From Mycobacterium sp. HUMS_12744610 (GTDB lineage: Bacteria; Actinomycetota; Actinomycetes; Mycobacteriales; Mycobacteriaceae), in NCBI RefSeq assembly GCF_041206865.1, contig NZ_JBGEDP010000001.1:434001-498000 (forward strand): a DNA stretch of 64,000 nucleotides. The letters run 5' to 3'. A program made the position numbers and the translations under genes. Positions 1 through 9,280 of the stretch are shown here, piece after piece. The notes under the pieces are model-generated. The model saw only the letters and a list, made by a program, of their open reading frames with translations. It was not told the DNA's origin and searched no databases. Numbering within the stretch: position 1 is the stretch's first letter; the number at the start of each line of letters is the position of its first letter.

Positions 1-3
1 CGT

Positions 4-963
4 TCAACGCATCGACGCTGCCGGCACGGAGCGCCCGAGATCGCTGTTCGCGTCCCGGTCGCCCATCGGTGCGGCGATCAAGGTCAGCAGGGTGGCTTCT
101 GGCCGGCAGCAGAAGCGCACGGGCGCGAACGGGGAGGTCCCGAGGCCGGCCGAGACGTGCAACTGCATGGTGGCACCCCAACGGGACGGGCCCTTCGCAC
201 GGGAGCGGTCCAGGCCGCAATTGGTCACCAGGGCGCCGTAGAAGGGCAGGCACAGCTGCCCGCCGTGCGTGTGGCCCGCCATCACCAACTGGTAGCCGTC
301 GGCGGCGAAGCGGTCCAGCACCCGCGGCTCGGGGGAGTGCGTCAGACCGAGTCGCAGGTTGGCGGCGGGGCTGGGCGGGCCCGCGATCGTGTCGTAGCGG
401 TCCCGGTCGATGTGCGGGTCGTCGACGCCCGCGGCGGCGATGTGCAGGCCGGCCACCTCGAACTCGCGCCGCGTATGGGTGAGGTCGAGCCAGCCGCGCT
501 CGGTGAACGCCGCCCGCAGGTCCTGCCAGGGCAGCGGCTCGCCGCGGACCCGGTGCGACGGGTTGGTCAGGTAGTTCAAGGGGTTCTTCAGGAGCGGCCC
601 GAAGTAGTCGTTGCTGCCGAAGACGAACACGCCCGGCCGCGACAGCAGATCCCCCAGCGCCTGGACGACCGCGGGCACCGCCTTGGGATGCGCCAGATTG
701 TCGCCGGTGTTGACCACCAGGTCGGGCTCCCAGCCGGACAACTCGCGCAACCAGGCCTGTTTGCGGCGCTGGTTGGGCGTCATGTGGAGGTCGCTGATGT
801 GCAGCACCCGCAGCGGCGTGGACCCCGGGCTCAGTACGGGCATGGTGATCTCGCGCAGGACGAAGGCGTTGCGCTCGACGACCGCGGCGTAGCCGATGCC
901 GGCGACCGCGGCGCCGACCGCCGCGGCGCCGGTGCGTATCAGGACGGGCAGAACGTCAGCCAT
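4..963 (-). CDS. Calcineurin-like metallophosphoesterase (Rv3683-like)
   Basis: Predicted membrane-anchored metal-dependent phosphoesterase of 319 residues. The five family metal-ligand blocks are visible in order: SDLHM (Asp58, His60), GDN (Asp88), GSNDYF (Asn118), a later THSPEP and AGHTHGGQ near residue 231. A hydrophobic stretch at residues 5-27 suggests an N-terminal membrane segment with the catalytic domain beyond it. It lies just downstream of ponA2 on the same strand (68-bp gap), so co-transcription is plausible. The substrate is unknown; relatives include UDP-diacylglucosamine hydrolase-like and generic phosphodiesterases. The stop codon sits at the very edge of the window but the gene is complete. 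Confidence 0.9.
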   Translation of the reverse strand: MADVLPVLIRTGAAAVGAAVAGIGYAAVVERNAFVLREITMPVLSPGSTPLRVLHISDLHMTPNQRRKQAWLRELSGWEPDLVVNTGDNLAHPKAVPAVVQALGDLLSRPGVFVFGSNDYFGPLLKNPLNYLTNPSHRVRGEPLPWQDLRAAFTERGWLDLTHTRREFEVAGLHIAAAGVDDPHIDRDRYDTIAGPPSPAANLRLGLTHSPEPRVLDRFAADGYQLVMAGHTHGGQLCLPFYGALVTNCGLDRSRAKGPSRWGATMQLHVSAGLGTSPFAPVRFCCRPEATLLTLIAAPMGDRDANSDLGRSVPAASMR

Positions 964-1031
964 GAAGGCAGCCTACTGCCGCTCCCGGGATGGCAGCGCG
1001 CATTCCCCGCCCCCGTTAGGCCCCGCGGCGC

Positions 1032-3458
1032 CTACGGGGGTGGCGCGCCCGGTGGCGGTGGTGGGGCCAGTAGCGGAATGGTGATCGGCGGCAGGCCCGG
1101 AATCTCCACGACCTGCGAGCCGACCGGCACCGGCTCACCCTCCGGCGGCGGAGGTGGAGCGGGGGGAATGCCGTTGCTGATCTGGATTGTGATGATCGAA
1201 CCCGGGATCGTCTGACCGCTGGGCGTGGTCCCGACGACCTCCCCGTACTCGGCGGAACTGTTCACCGAGGTGGTCTGGTCGGCCACCCGGAAGCCCGCGT
1301 CCTTGAGGCGCTGGCGCGCCGCGTCCACCTTCAGTCCCGCCACGCTCGGCACCCGCGACGCGGGCGAGCCGTCGACGTAGCGGGGATCGGTGGGCGGCAG
1401 GTGCACGTCGCCGAACATGGTGGCGATCGGCTTCATCGCCGTGAACCAAGTGCGGGCGGGCTCGTTGCCGCCGTAGAGGTCGCCCTCGCTGCAGTGGCGC
1501 AGCGGCGACGAGCACAGGTCGGTCGGGTTGGTCGAGTCGTCGTAGATGTAGTTCGCCGCGGCGTAGTGGTTGGTGAAACCCACGAAGCCCGACGAGCGGT
1601 GCGCCTCGGTGGTGCCGGTCTTGCCGGACATGGGCAGGTCCCAGCCCGCCGCGCTGGCCGACCCGGATGCCGTGCCGCCGGCCTGGGCATCCTTGCTCAT
1701 CGCGTTGGCCAGGGTGTTCGCCAGCCCCTCGGGTACCACCTGTTCGCACGTCTCGGTGGTGACGGCCACCTCGTTGCCGTGGCGGTCGATCAGCTTGTCG
1801 ATCGGGCTCGGCGGGCACCACACGCCGCCGGAGGCCAGGGTGGCCGCGACGTTCGACAGCTCCAGCGCGTTTACCTCGACCGGGCCCAGGGTGAAAGAGC
1901 CGACGTTCTGGCGCTTAATGAAGTCGGCCAGGCTTTCGTTGCTGTCCGGGTTGTAGTCGCGCGCGGTGCCCGGGTCGGCGTAGGACCGCAGCCCGAGCTT
2001 GATGGCCATGTCCACCGTGGGCGTCACGCCGACCTGCTGGATCAGCTTGGCGAACGCGGTGTTGGGCGAGGTGGCCAGCGCGTCCGTCACGTTCATCGAC
2101 CCCCGGTAGCGGCCGGCGTTGATCACGCACCAAGTGTCCTTGGGGCAGCCCTTGGCCCCGCCGCTGCCCATGCCCTTGGCCTCGAACCGGCCTGGCACCT
2201 CGAGGGTCGCGTTGATGCCCATGCCCATGTCCAGCGCGGCGGCCGTGGTGAAGATCTTGAACACCGACCCGGCGCCGTCGCCGACCAGCGAGAACGGCTG
2301 CGGCCGCATCGTCTCGCCCGCGTCGATGTCCAGCCCGTACTTGCGGTTGCTGGCCATCGCCATCACCTTGTGGGAATCCTTGCCGGGCTTGATCACGCTC
2401 ATCACGCTGGAGATTCCCGGCAGGGTGGGGCTGGCGAACTTGTCGATCGCCGACTTCACCGGGGCCTGCACGTCGGGGTCCAGCGTGGTGCGGATCGTGT
2501 AGCCGCCGCGGGCCACCTGCTCCTTGCTGATCCCCGCGCGCGACAGGTACTCCTGAACGTAGTCGCAGAAGAACGCCCGGTCTCCGGCCGCGATGCAGCC
2601 GCGGGGCAGCTCGTTGGGCTGCGGCAACACCCCCAGCGGCGTGGCCTTGGCGGCGCGCAGGGCGTCGGCCTCCTGCGGGATGTTCTCGATCATGGTGTCC
2701 AGGACCAGGTTGCGCCGCGCCAGGGCGCCCTCGGGATTGGTGTAGGGGTTCAGCGTGCTGGTGGACTGCACCATGCCCGCCAGCAGGGCCGCCTGCTGCC
2801 AGTTCAGTTCCGAGGCGTTGATGCCGAAGTAGGTCTGTGCGGCGTCCTGCACGCCGAAGGAGCCGTTACCGAACGACACCAGGTTCAGGTACCGGGTCAG
2901 GATCTCGGGCTTGGTGAAGGTCTTGTCGAGCGTGAGGGCCATCCGGATCTCACGCAGCTTGCGCGCCGGGGTGGTCTCGACGGCCGCGCGCTTCTCGGCG
3001 TCGGTCTGGGCCGTCACCAGCAGCTGGTAGTTCTTCACGTACTGCTGCTCGATGGTCGAACCGCCGCGGGTGTCGACGTCCCCGCGCGCATACCCGGCCA
3101 GCCCGGTCAGGGTGCCCTTCCAGTCCACCCCGTTGTGCTCGGCGAAACGCTTGTCCTCGATCGAGACGATCGCAAGCTTCATGGTGTTGGCGATCTTGTC
3201 GCCGGGCACCTCGAACCGGCGTTGCGAGTACAGCCAGGCGATGGTGTTGCCCTTCGCGTCGACCATCGTCGAGACCGCCGGCACCTCACCCTCGAGGAGC
3301 TGCGCCGAGCCGTTGGCGACGACCTCGGAGGCGCGATTGGACATCAGCCCCACACCGCCGGCCACCGGGAACATCAGGGCGGTCGCGACCACACCGGCCA
3401 ACAGGCAGAATCCGGCGAGCTTGAGAACCGTGAGGCCTGCTGGGGGGCGGTCTGGCAT
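1032..3458 (-). CDS. ponA2: Bifunctional penicillin-binding protein PonA2 with PASTA domain
   Basis: Class A PBP, 808 residues, that polymerises and cross-links peptidoglycan at the outer face of the membrane. Residues 11-35 form the membrane anchor. The GT51 glycosyltransferase domain begins near residue 90, with catalytic Glu101 in SIEDKRF and the GGSTIEQQ motif at 132-139. The transpeptidase has SVFK (Ser398, Lys401), SPN further on and SGKTGTTE near 620. A single PASTA domain (about 695-765, starting VPSVAGL) is followed by a proline-rich tail ending PPPPPGAPPP. This domain order and length match mycobacterial PonA2. It is divergent from whiB4, as in M. tuberculosis. Confidence 0.96.
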   Translation of the reverse strand: MPDRPPAGLTVLKLAGFCLLAGVVATALMFPVAGGVGLMSNRASEVVANGSAQLLEGEVPAVSTMVDAKGNTIAWLYSQRRFEVPGDKIANTMKLAIVSIEDKRFAEHNGVDWKGTLTGLAGYARGDVDTRGGSTIEQQYVKNYQLLVTAQTDAEKRAAVETTPARKLREIRMALTLDKTFTKPEILTRYLNLVSFGNGSFGVQDAAQTYFGINASELNWQQAALLAGMVQSTSTLNPYTNPEGALARRNLVLDTMIENIPQEADALRAAKATPLGVLPQPNELPRGCIAAGDRAFFCDYVQEYLSRAGISKEQVARGGYTIRTTLDPDVQAPVKSAIDKFASPTLPGISSVMSVIKPGKDSHKVMAMASNRKYGLDIDAGETMRPQPFSLVGDGAGSVFKIFTTAAALDMGMGINATLEVPGRFEAKGMGSGGAKGCPKDTWCVINAGRYRGSMNVTDALATSPNTAFAKLIQQVGVTPTVDMAIKLGLRSYADPGTARDYNPDSNESLADFIKRQNVGSFTLGPVEVNALELSNVAATLASGGVWCPPSPIDKLIDRHGNEVAVTTETCEQVVPEGLANTLANAMSKDAQAGGTASGSASAAGWDLPMSGKTGTTEAHRSSGFVGFTNHYAAANYIYDDSTNPTDLCSSPLRHCSEGDLYGGNEPARTWFTAMKPIATMFGDVHLPPTDPRYVDGSPASRVPSVAGLKVDAARQRLKDAGFRVADQTTSVNSSAEYGEVVGTTPSGQTIPGSIITIQISNGIPPAPPPPPEGEPVPVGSQVVEIPGLPPITIPLLAPPPPPGAPPP

Positions 3459-3831
3459 GGGTACTAGAGTAGCGGGCCACGGTTTCCCCGATGCCGCCTC
3501 AGCCGCCCCGCCGGACCGGCAGAACGACTAAGCATTTCGCTGACCAGGGATGTTGCCCCCGGCTCGAGTGATATTCGCGCCGACTTAACCGGTCGTACAC
3601 TCCCGCCGGGGTGCGTGATGGTACGTCTGGTCGTAGGCTACCGCGCAGGACGGCACGCGCGTCCCAAAAAAAGGTTATGAGACTGTCGCGCAATTGCCAC
3701 CTGACCACCTAACTTATACACACGGTGAGATTCGGCTAACACCGTCGTGGATAGTGTGGCGTAGATCGCAGTCGGGTCTGCACCCGAGGAGGGCGGCCGC
3801 GGAAGGCGGCCGGGCAGGAAGGGAACGACTC
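3459..3831. promoter_or_regulatory. Divergent ponA2/whiB4 promoter region
   Basis: A 373-base gap without a gene between the divergent ponA2 and whiB4. It is richer in A and T than its surroundings. A candidate sigma-A -10 hexamer for whiB4, TAGTGT, lies at 3752-3757, with a weak TTCGGC 15 bases upstream. A purine-rich GGAAGGGA at about 3817-3824 precedes the whiB4 GTG by 7-8 bases and fixes that start. No repeat or RNA gene was seen here. The hexamer assignment is inference. Confidence 0.4.
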
Positions 3832-4182
3832 GTGTCAGGAACACGGCCCGCCGCGCGTCGGACAAACATCGCGGCTGCGCAAGGCGTACTCCGCAGCGTC
3901 GACGCCGAAGAACGAATCACCTGGGTTTCGAAGGCGCTGTGCCGGACCACCGATCCCGACGAACTCTTCGTGCGGGGCGCCGCCCAGCGCAAAGCCGCGG
4001 TGATCTGCCGTCACTGCCCGGTCATGCAGGAGTGCGGGGCGGACGCGCTGGACAACAAGGTGGAGTTCGGCGTGTGGGGCGGCATGACGGAGCGTCAGCG
4101 CAGGGCGCTGCTGAAGCAACACCCCGACGTGGTGTCCTGGGCGGACTTCTTCGACAAGCGTCGCAACCGCAGCGTCGGCTGA
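3832..4182 (+). CDS. whiB4: WhiB4 iron-sulfur redox regulator
   Basis: Small Fe-S protein of 116 residues. The four cluster-ligand cysteines are Cys37, Cys59, Cys62 and Cys68 (pattern C-X21-C-X2-C-X5-C), followed by the WhiB GVWGG turn at 80-84 and a basic C-terminal tail (KRRNRSVG). In M. tuberculosis WhiB4 senses oxygen and nitric oxide and condenses DNA or represses antioxidant genes when its cluster is lost. The frame is open further upstream, but GTG at 3832 has a Shine-Dalgarno at the right distance and reproduces the known N-terminus (SGTRPAARRT). Confidence 0.96.
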   Translation: MSGTRPAARRTNIAAAQGVLRSVDAEERITWVSKALCRTTDPDELFVRGAAQRKAAVICRHCPVMQECGADALDNKVEFGVWGGMTERQRRALLKQHPDVVSWADFFDKRRNRSVG

Positions 4183-4311
4183 CCCCTCGATCCGAGCGGC
4201 AATCGCCGCTTGCCTCTGATTACGACCCTGTTACAGCCGTGCGCCGTCGAACTGGCTTGTGCATGGGACGAATTCGCGGCCGGAACTATCGCGCGTGCAA
4301 TAAGGCCGGCT

Positions 4312-5457
4312 TCAGCCCGCCGCGGCGGTGAGCTGGTCGGCCAGCGCGCGCAGCGCCTCCAGGTCCGACACGTCGAACGGCAACGACGGCACCCCCACGA
4401 TCGGCACGTGCGGATTGGCGCCGGTGAACCGCGACAGCAGCCGCACCTCCCGCTTGGCAGTCTGCGCGCGGTCGGCGTGAATCCGCAGCACCGCCGCCGC
4501 CAGCGCCGCGGCCTCCGAATCCTGTCCCGAACCGAGCGCGGCCTCCAGCGTCTCGCTGCCGTCGACGGCCCGCTCGACCGGCAGCGAACACAGCGTCGGG
4601 TGAGTGCGGTTGAGCACCAGCCCGGCCAGCGGCATGCTCTCCTGCGAGAGCCGGTCCACGAAGAACGCCGCCTCGCGCAGCGCGTCCGGTTCGGCCGCCG
4701 ACACCACCACGAACTGCGTCCCCCGCCGTTTGAGCAGCGCGTAGGTGCGCTCGGCCTTCTCCCGGAACCCCCCGAAGGTGGCGTCCAGCGACTGCACGAA
4801 TGCGGCTGCGTCACCGAGCATCTGGGAACCGAGCACGGTTGAGAGCGCTTTCATCGCCAAACCCATTGCGCCGGTTACCAGTCGACCGATGCCACGACCG
4901 GGTGCCAGCAACAGCCGCCACAGCCGGCTGTCCATGAAGCTGCCCAGCCGCTTCGGCGCGTCCAGGAAGTCCAGCGCGTTGCGCGACGGGGGGGTGTCGA
5001 CCACGACCAGGTCCCAGCGGTCCTGGCCCAGCAGCTGCCCCAGTTTTTCCATCGCCATGTACTCTTGCGTGCCGGCCAGCGACGTGGCGACGGTCTGATA
5101 GAACTGGTTGTTCAGAATCGATTGCGCCCGTTCGGTTCCCGAGTACTGGACCACCATCTCGTCGAACGTGCGGCGCATGTCGAGCATCATCGCGTGCAGC
5201 TCCCCGGTGACCTCGGGGGCCAGCGGCACCCGCTGCGGGACGTTGCCGAGTTCGTTGACGCCCAACGCCTGTGCCAGCCGCTTGGCCGGGTCGATCGTCA
5301 AAACGCAGACGTTGCGGCCATATTCGGCCGCACGCAACGCCAGCGCGGCGGCCGTGGTGGTCTTGCCCACGCCACCGGCGCCGCAGCACACCACGACGCG
5401 GTTCGACATGTCGGACAGGATCGCCTTCATGTCAAGGACTGTCGGTGTGACGCTCAT
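4312..5457 (-). CDS. ArsA/GET3-like ATPase, second gene of pair (Rv3680-like)
   Basis: P-loop ATPase of 381 residues in the anion-transporting ArsA/GET3 family. The Walker A loop [10 protein letters not shown] is at residues 25-34 and a [15 protein letters not shown] switch region follows near residue 150. It overlaps its partner gene (5454-6491) by four bases (ATGA), so the two are translationally coupled and probably act as a heteromer. In M. tuberculosis this pair is linked to envelope homeostasis and tolerance of glycerol and nitric oxide stress. No membrane segment is visible, so the protein is presumably cytosolic. Confidence 0.9.
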   Translation of the reverse strand: MSVTPTVLDMKAILSDMSNRVVVCCGAGGVGKTTTAAALALRAAEYGRNVCVLTIDPAKRLAQALGVNELGNVPQRVPLAPEVTGELHAMMLDMRRTFDEMVVQYSGTERAQSILNNQFYQTVATSLAGTQEYMAMEKLGQLLGQDRWDLVVVDTPPSRNALDFLDAPKRLGSFMDSRLWRLLLAPGRGIGRLVTGAMGLAMKALSTVLGSQMLGDAAAFVQSLDATFGGFREKAERTYALLKRRGTQFVVVSAAEPDALREAAFFVDRLSQESMPLAGLVLNRTHPTLCSLPVERAVDGSETLEAALGSGQDSEAAALAAAVLRIHADRAQTAKREVRLLSRFTGANPHVPIVGVPSLPFDVSDLEALRALADQLTAAAG

Positions 5458-6491
5458 CGAACCCCCTGTTGGGCAAGCGATTCCGAAAGCTCGTAAAGGC
5501 TGCCGAGGTCGACGCCGTCGGAGATCGCCGGCAGTTCGAGCCGGGGCACCTGCAACGCGTCGAGCTGTTGGGCGGTCTCGGCGCGCGCGGTGATGCGGGT
5601 CGCATGCTCGATGGTCTCGGTGAGCAGGCCGGCGAAGTCGGCCTCGCCGAGCGTGATTCCGGCCATCTCGAGGCCGGCCCGAACCGAGTCCGCGTCGATC
5701 GCGCCCTCGGCGGCCTTGGCGAGATCGCGCGGCTCCAGATACGAGGGGATGTTGCGGTTGACGATCACACTGCCGATCGGCAGCTCCATCTCGGCCAGCT
5801 CCTCGATGGCTTCCAGCGTCTCCTGCACCGGCAGCGCCTCGAGCAGGGTGACAAGGTGGATGGCGGTCTGTTCGGAGTGCAGTAACCGGACCACGCCCTC
5901 GCTCTGCGAGTGCACCGGCCCACCCTTGGCCAGGTCGGACACGGCCTTGGTGACATCCAGGAAGCGCGCGATGCGGCCCGTCGGCGGCGAGTCCACCACG
6001 ACCGCGTCGTACACCGGCAGCCTGTTGCGGTCGACGCGCACCACCGACTCCTTGATCTTGCCGGTGAGCAGCACGTCGCGCAGACCGGGCGCGATCGTCG
6101 TCGCGAACTCGATGGCGCCGATGCGCCGCATCGCCCGGCCCGCGATGCCGAGGTTGTAGAACATGTCCAGGTATTCCAGGAACGCCGCCTCTATGTCGAT
6201 CGCCAGCGCGTTGACCTGGCCGCCGCGCTCCGCCGTCGCGATCTTGAGCTCCTGGTACGGCAGTGGCGGCACGTCGAACAACTGCGCAATCCCTTGCCTG
6301 CCCTCGACTTCGACGAGCAGGACCTTGCGGCCGCCCGCGGCCAGCGTCAGCGCCAGGGCGGCCGCCACCGTCGACTTGCCCGTGCCGCCTTTGCCGGTGA
6401 CGAAATGCAGCCGGGCCTTGGACAGGCGCGCCGGCCAGCCCACGGGACTACCGCCGCTGTTGCTGCCGGGAGTGCCGGAAGTGGTTGCCAC
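5454..6491 (-). CDS. ArsA/GET3-like ATPase, first gene of pair (Rv3679-like)
   Basis: First gene of the coupled ATPase pair, 345 residues. Deviant Walker [12 protein letters not shown] at residues 31-41 carries the extra signature lysine of the SIMIBI/ArsA class. [16 protein letters not shown] is the family switch II equivalent. The N-terminal 20 residues are Gly/Ser/Pro-rich and probably disordered. It runs divergently from the leaderless small gene at 6557, with only 65 bases between them, so both promoters are compact. Assignment to the ATPase family is firm; the client or cargo is not known from sequence. Confidence 0.9.
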   Translation of the reverse strand: MATTSGTPGSNSGGSPVGWPARLSKARLHFVTGKGGTGKSTVAAALALTLAAGGRKVLLVEVEGRQGIAQLFDVPPLPYQELKIATAERGGQVNALAIDIEAAFLEYLDMFYNLGIAGRAMRRIGAIEFATTIAPGLRDVLLTGKIKESVVRVDRNRLPVYDAVVVDSPPTGRIARFLDVTKAVSDLAKGGPVHSQSEGVVRLLHSEQTAIHLVTLLEALPVQETLEAIEELAEMELPIGSVIVNRNIPSYLEPRDLAKAAEGAIDADSVRAGLEMAGITLGEADFAGLLTETIEHATRITARAETAQQLDALQVPRLELPAISDGVDLGSLYELSESLAQQGVR

Positions 6492-6544
6492 CTTCGCATG
6501 CTAGCCCGAGCGACTCCGGCCCCCCGCAGATCGGGGTCGACCGA

Positions 6545-6550
6545 TAGGCT
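6545..6550 (+). promoter_or_regulatory. -10 element for a leaderless transcript
   Basis: TAGGCT fits the mycobacterial TANNNT -10 consensus. The ATG of the next gene begins seven bases after its last base, the spacing typical of leaderless mycobacterial mRNAs. There is no Shine-Dalgarno sequence between them. This is inferred from spacing only. Confidence 0.5.
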
Positions 6551-6556
6551 CACGCC

Positions 6557-6721
6557 ATGAGTCAACCGACCGCATGGGAGTACGTAACGGTTCCGCTGCT
6601 GACGCACGCCACCAAGCAGATCCTCGATCAATGGGGCGCCGACGGCTGGGAGCTGGTGGCGGTGTTGCCCGGGCCCACCGGCGAACAGCATGTCGCGTAC
6701 CTGAAGCGCCCCAAAGGATGA
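6557..6721 (+). CDS. Small DUF4177-like protein (Rv3678A-like)
   Basis: A 54-residue protein beginning MSQPTAWEYVTVPLL. The pattern W-E-Y-x-T-V-P and Q-W-G-A-D-G-W-E-L-V is typical of DUF4177 proteins, whose function is unknown. The gene is probably leaderless. It overlaps the RidA start by four bases (ATGA), so it heads a small operon with the RidA and metallo-beta-lactamase genes. There are no membrane segments or cysteines. Confidence 0.85.
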   Translation: MSQPTAWEYVTVPLLTHATKQILDQWGADGWELVAVLPGPTGEQHVAYLKRPKG

Positions 6722-7173
6722 GTGCATCGGCCCGGCTCGACCAGCTCGGCATCACGCTGCCCGAGGCGGTGCCGCCGCTGGCCGCATACGTACCGGCGGT
6801 GCGCACCGGAAACCTCGTCTACACGTCGGGTCAGCTGCCCATGAAGGCGGGCGAGCTGGCCGCGACCGGCAAGGTCGGCGCCGCGGTCACCCCCGAGGAG
6901 GCCAAGGCGATGGCGCGGGTGTGCGCCCTCAACGCGCTGGCGGCCGTGAACGCGCTGGTCGGGATCGACGCGGTGACCCGGGTCGTCAAGGTCGTCGGGT
7001 TCGTCGCTTCCGCAGCGGGCTTCAACGGCCAGCCGGGCGTGGTCAACGGGGCCTCCGAACTGCTCGCCGAGGTTTTCGGCGACAGGGGCGCGCATGCGCG
7101 CTCGGCGGTCGGCGTTTCGGAGTTGCCGCTGGACGCGCCGGTGGAGGTCGAGCTGATCGTGGAGGTGGCCTGA
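6718..7173 (+). CDS. RidA/YjgF-family protein (Rv3678c-like)
   Basis: A 151-residue RidA-family (YjgF/UK114) protein. Classical members hydrolyse reactive enamine/imine intermediates made by PLP enzymes. Visible landmarks are the VYTSGQLP strand, NALAAVNALVGIDAVTRVVK and the C-terminal pattern HARSAVGVSELPLDAPVEVE, in which the family's catalytic arginine and final strand lie. The gene starts in the overlap with the DUF4177 gene and ends overlapping the next CTG start, so translation of all three appears coupled. Confidence 0.93.
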   Translation: MSASARLDQLGITLPEAVPPLAAYVPAVRTGNLVYTSGQLPMKAGELAATGKVGAAVTPEEAKAMARVCALNALAAVNALVGIDAVTRVVKVVGFVASAAGFNGQPGVVNGASELLAEVFGDRGAHARSAVGVSELPLDAPVEVELIVEVA

Positions 7174-7973
7174 CGGCCGCGACCGGGGCCGACGAGCCGC
7201 TGACCCATCCCGCCTACCGGCGGTTGCGGGCGGTCACCGACACGGCCTCTGTGCTGTTGGCCGACAACCCCGGGCCGTTGACGCTCGAGGGCACCAACAC
7301 GTGGGTGCTGCGCGGCCCCGGCAGCGATGAGCTGGTGATCGTCGACCCGGGTCCCGACGACGACGAGCACATCGCCCGCATCGCCACGCTGGGCCGCGTC
7401 GCGCTGGTGCTGATCAGCCACCGCCACGGGGACCACACCGAGGGCATCGACAAGCTGGTCGAGCTGACCGGCGCGACGGTCCGCTCGGCCGGCAGCGGAT
7501 TTCTGCGCGGCCTCGGCGGCGAGCTCACCGACGGCGAGGTGATCGACGCGGCGGGCCTGTGTATCACGGTGCTGGCCACTCCCGGCCACACCGCCGACTC
7601 GCTGACGTTCGTGCTCGATGACGCGGTGCTGACGGCGGACAGCGTGCTGGGCCGCGGCACCACCGTCATCGACAAGGAGGACGGCAGCCTGCTCGACTAC
7701 CTGGAGTCGCTGCGGCGGCTGCGCGGTTTGGGCCGACGCGCGGTGCTGCCCGGGCACGGCCCCGAACTACCCGACCTGGAGGCCGCCGCGTCCGGCTACC
7801 TGATGCATCGCCAGGAGCGGCTCGAACAGGTGCGCGCTGCGTTACGCGAGTTGGGGGAGGACGCCAGCGCGCGCCGGGTCGTCGAGCACGTCTATGTCGA
7901 CGTCGACGAGAAGCTCTGGGAAGCTGCCGAATGGTCGGTCCAGGCTCAGCTGGACTACCTGCGCCGAGATTGA
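7170..7973 (+). CDS. Metallo-beta-lactamase-fold hydrolase (Rv3677c-like)
   Basis: Predicted zinc hydrolase, about 267 residues. The metal motif HRHGDH near residue 86 is followed by TPGHT and LPGHGPEL, with a C-terminal helical domain as in LACTB2-type (endoribonuclease-like) proteins. No ATG, GTG or TTG occurs near the conserved N-terminus. The best start is CTG at 7170, which overlaps the RidA stop (CTGA) and has GGAGG five bases upstream. The resulting length agrees with the M. tuberculosis orthologue (about 264). Function in vivo is unknown. Confidence 0.88.
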   Translation: MTAATGADEPLTHPAYRRLRAVTDTASVLLADNPGPLTLEGTNTWVLRGPGSDELVIVDPGPDDDEHIARIATLGRVALVLISHRHGDHTEGIDKLVELTGATVRSAGSGFLRGLGGELTDGEVIDAAGLCITVLATPGHTADSLTFVLDDAVLTADSVLGRGTTVIDKEDGSLLDYLESLRRLRGLGRRAVLPGHGPELPDLEAAASGYLMHRQERLEQVRAALRELGEDASARRVVEHVYVDVDEKLWEAAEWSVQAQLDYLRRD

Positions 7974-8026
7974 CGTTTCGCAGCGAAAGTGCGAGTGGGC
8001 GTCTGCAGAACGTCGATCTCGGCGCC
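7961..8026. terminator. Long inverted repeat between convergent genes
   Basis: The left arm from 7961 (GCGCCGAGATTGACGTT) and the right arm ending 8026 (AACGTCGATCTCGGCGCC) pair almost perfectly, with a loop of about 30 bases. The left arm includes the last codons of the hydrolase gene, and the right arm lies just before the crp stop. It could act as a bidirectional terminator, though it lacks a T-run, and it resembles dispersed mycobacterial palindromes. Confidence 0.6.
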
Positions 8027-8032
8027 AAGCGC

Positions 8033-8707
8033 CTAGCGCGCGCGGCGGGCCAGCCGCTCGGAGTCCGAGATGAGCACGCTCTTGCCCTCCAGGCGGATCC
8101 AGCCGCGATGGGCGAAGTCGGCCAGCGCCTTGTTCACCGTCTCCCTGGACGCCCCCACCAGCTGGGCGATCTCCTCCTGGGTCAGGTCGTGGGTGACGCG
8201 CATGGCGCCGCCCTCCTGCGTGCCGAAACGCTGGGCCAGCTGCAGCAGCTGCTTGGCCACCCGCCCGGGCACGTCGGTGAAGATGAGGTCGGCCAGGTTG
8301 TTGTTGGTCCGGCGCAGGCGCCGGGCCAACACGCGCAGCAGCTGCTCGGCGATCTCGGGCCGGTCGGCGATCCACGCCCGCAGCGCGTCGCGGTCCATCG
8401 AGACCGCGCGCACCTCGGTGATGGTGGTCGCGCTGGACGTCCTCGGGCCGGGGTCGAAGATCGACAACTCCCCGAACATGTCCGAGGGGCCCATGATGGT
8501 CAGCAGGTTCTCCCGGCCATCCGGTGAGCGCCGGCCGATCTTGACCTTGCCGGCGATGATGATGTACAGCCGGTCGCCGGGTTCTCCCTCGGCGAAGACC
8601 GTGTGTCCGCGGGGGAAGTCGACGGGTTGCAGTTGCTTCGTCAACGCGGCGACCGCGCCGGGCTCGACCCCTTGGAAGATTCCTGCCCTTGCCAGGATCT
8701 CGTCCAC
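8033..8707 (-). CDS. crp: cAMP receptor protein Crp
   Basis: CRP/FNR-family transcription factor, 224 residues and full length. The cyclic-nucleotide pocket has [16 protein letters not shown], with Glu80 and Arg89 contacting cAMP. The C-terminal winged helix carries [20 protein letters not shown] (recognition helix about 178-197). It starts with GTG at 8707, as in M. tuberculosis. A GTGATGTAGACAGG sequence about 25 bases upstream of the start resembles half of a CRP operator, which would allow autoregulation. An adenylate cyclase is encoded elsewhere in the window at 41.5-43.1 kb. Confidence 0.96.
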   Translation of the reverse strand: MDEILARAGIFQGVEPGAVAALTKQLQPVDFPRGHTVFAEGEPGDRLYIIIAGKVKIGRRSPDGRENLLTIMGPSDMFGELSIFDPGPRTSSATTITEVRAVSMDRDALRAWIADRPEIAEQLLRVLARRLRRTNNNLADLIFTDVPGRVAKQLLQLAQRFGTQEGGAMRVTHDLTQEEIAQLVGASRETVNKALADFAHRGWIRLEGKSVLISDSERLARRAR

Positions 8708-8806
8708 GTTGCCCTCTTCAGCTTTCCAACGATGTGATGTAGACAGGCTAACCTCTTGCTCGCGTGTCGAGTCTAGAGGTACACCGGAGTGTCCAACGTG
8801 CCAACG

Positions 8807-9190
8807 CTACACACGATTGACATATCCCGGGGTCTTAAACTGCGGATTGCCGCGTGGATGGGTGTGTCGCGGCGCGGGCGACACGAACTCGCCCAGCCGG
8901 TAGCAGTCGGGGGCGAACCCGGGCGCGGCGTGCCGCCCCCCGGCCGGCGGGGCTTCCAGTTCCCGCCGCTCCCGTCGCAGATGCAAATACTCCAGCGCCT
9001 CGGGCATGCCGTCGTGGGCCGGCGTGCGCATGTCCATGGCCTCGGCGGGCCCGGGTGACTCGTCTGACGCGGTGATCGCGAGCGGCCGGCCGGACAGGTC
9101 GCGTTCGAGCCGCCCGAGGCCGAACGTCGCCAGCATCAGCAGCCCCGGCACGCAGGCCACCAGCAACCATGACACAGGGAAAGTAAACAT
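8807..9190 (-). CDS. Small single-pass membrane protein (Rv3675-like)
   Basis: A 127-residue protein of unknown function. Residues 3-25 form one strongly hydrophobic helix (FPVSWLLVACVPGLLMLATF). The rest is hydrophilic, with a conserved EALEYLHLRRERRELE helix and a C-terminal HPRGNPQF motif. It reads toward crp, with 99 bases between them, and is divergent from nth. Its start lies close to the 17-bp tandem repeats. Confidence 0.82.
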   Translation of the reverse strand: MFTFPVSWLLVACVPGLLMLATFGLGRLERDLSGRPLAITASDESPGPAEAMDMRTPAHDGMPEALEYLHLRRERRELEAPPAGGRHAAPGFAPDCYRLGEFVSPAPRHTHPRGNPQFKTPGYVNRV

Positions 9191-9225
9191 GGTGGTGCAG
9201 CAACACGAGGTCTCGGTCAGATCAC

Positions 9226-9276
9226 GAAATCAGTACTCTGCCGAAATCAGTACTCTGCCGAAATCAGTACTCTGTC
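9226..9276. repeat. Three tandem copies of a 17-bp repeat upstream of nth
   Basis: Units GAAATCAGTACTCTGCC at 9226-9242 and 9243-9259 and a near-identical copy (final GTC) at 9260-9276. They fill most of the 90-bp gap between the divergent Rv3675-like gene and nth. Each contains the palindrome AGTACT. They may be a small VNTR or a multi-site operator; the last copy ends four bases before the nth GTG, so copy number would alter the leader. Confidence 0.9.
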
Positions 9277-9280
9277 GTAG

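Noticed and set aside
1401..3467. 688-residue open frame opposite ponA2
   Set aside because: Third-position GC bias leaves the antisense frame open; composition is His/Arg/Gly/Val-rich with no family likeness, while ponA2 has all motifs.
9226..9276. CRISPR array from short direct repeats
   Set aside because: Copies are directly adjacent with no spacers; the same applies to the 56-bp repeats near ftsH. No cas genes occur in the window.
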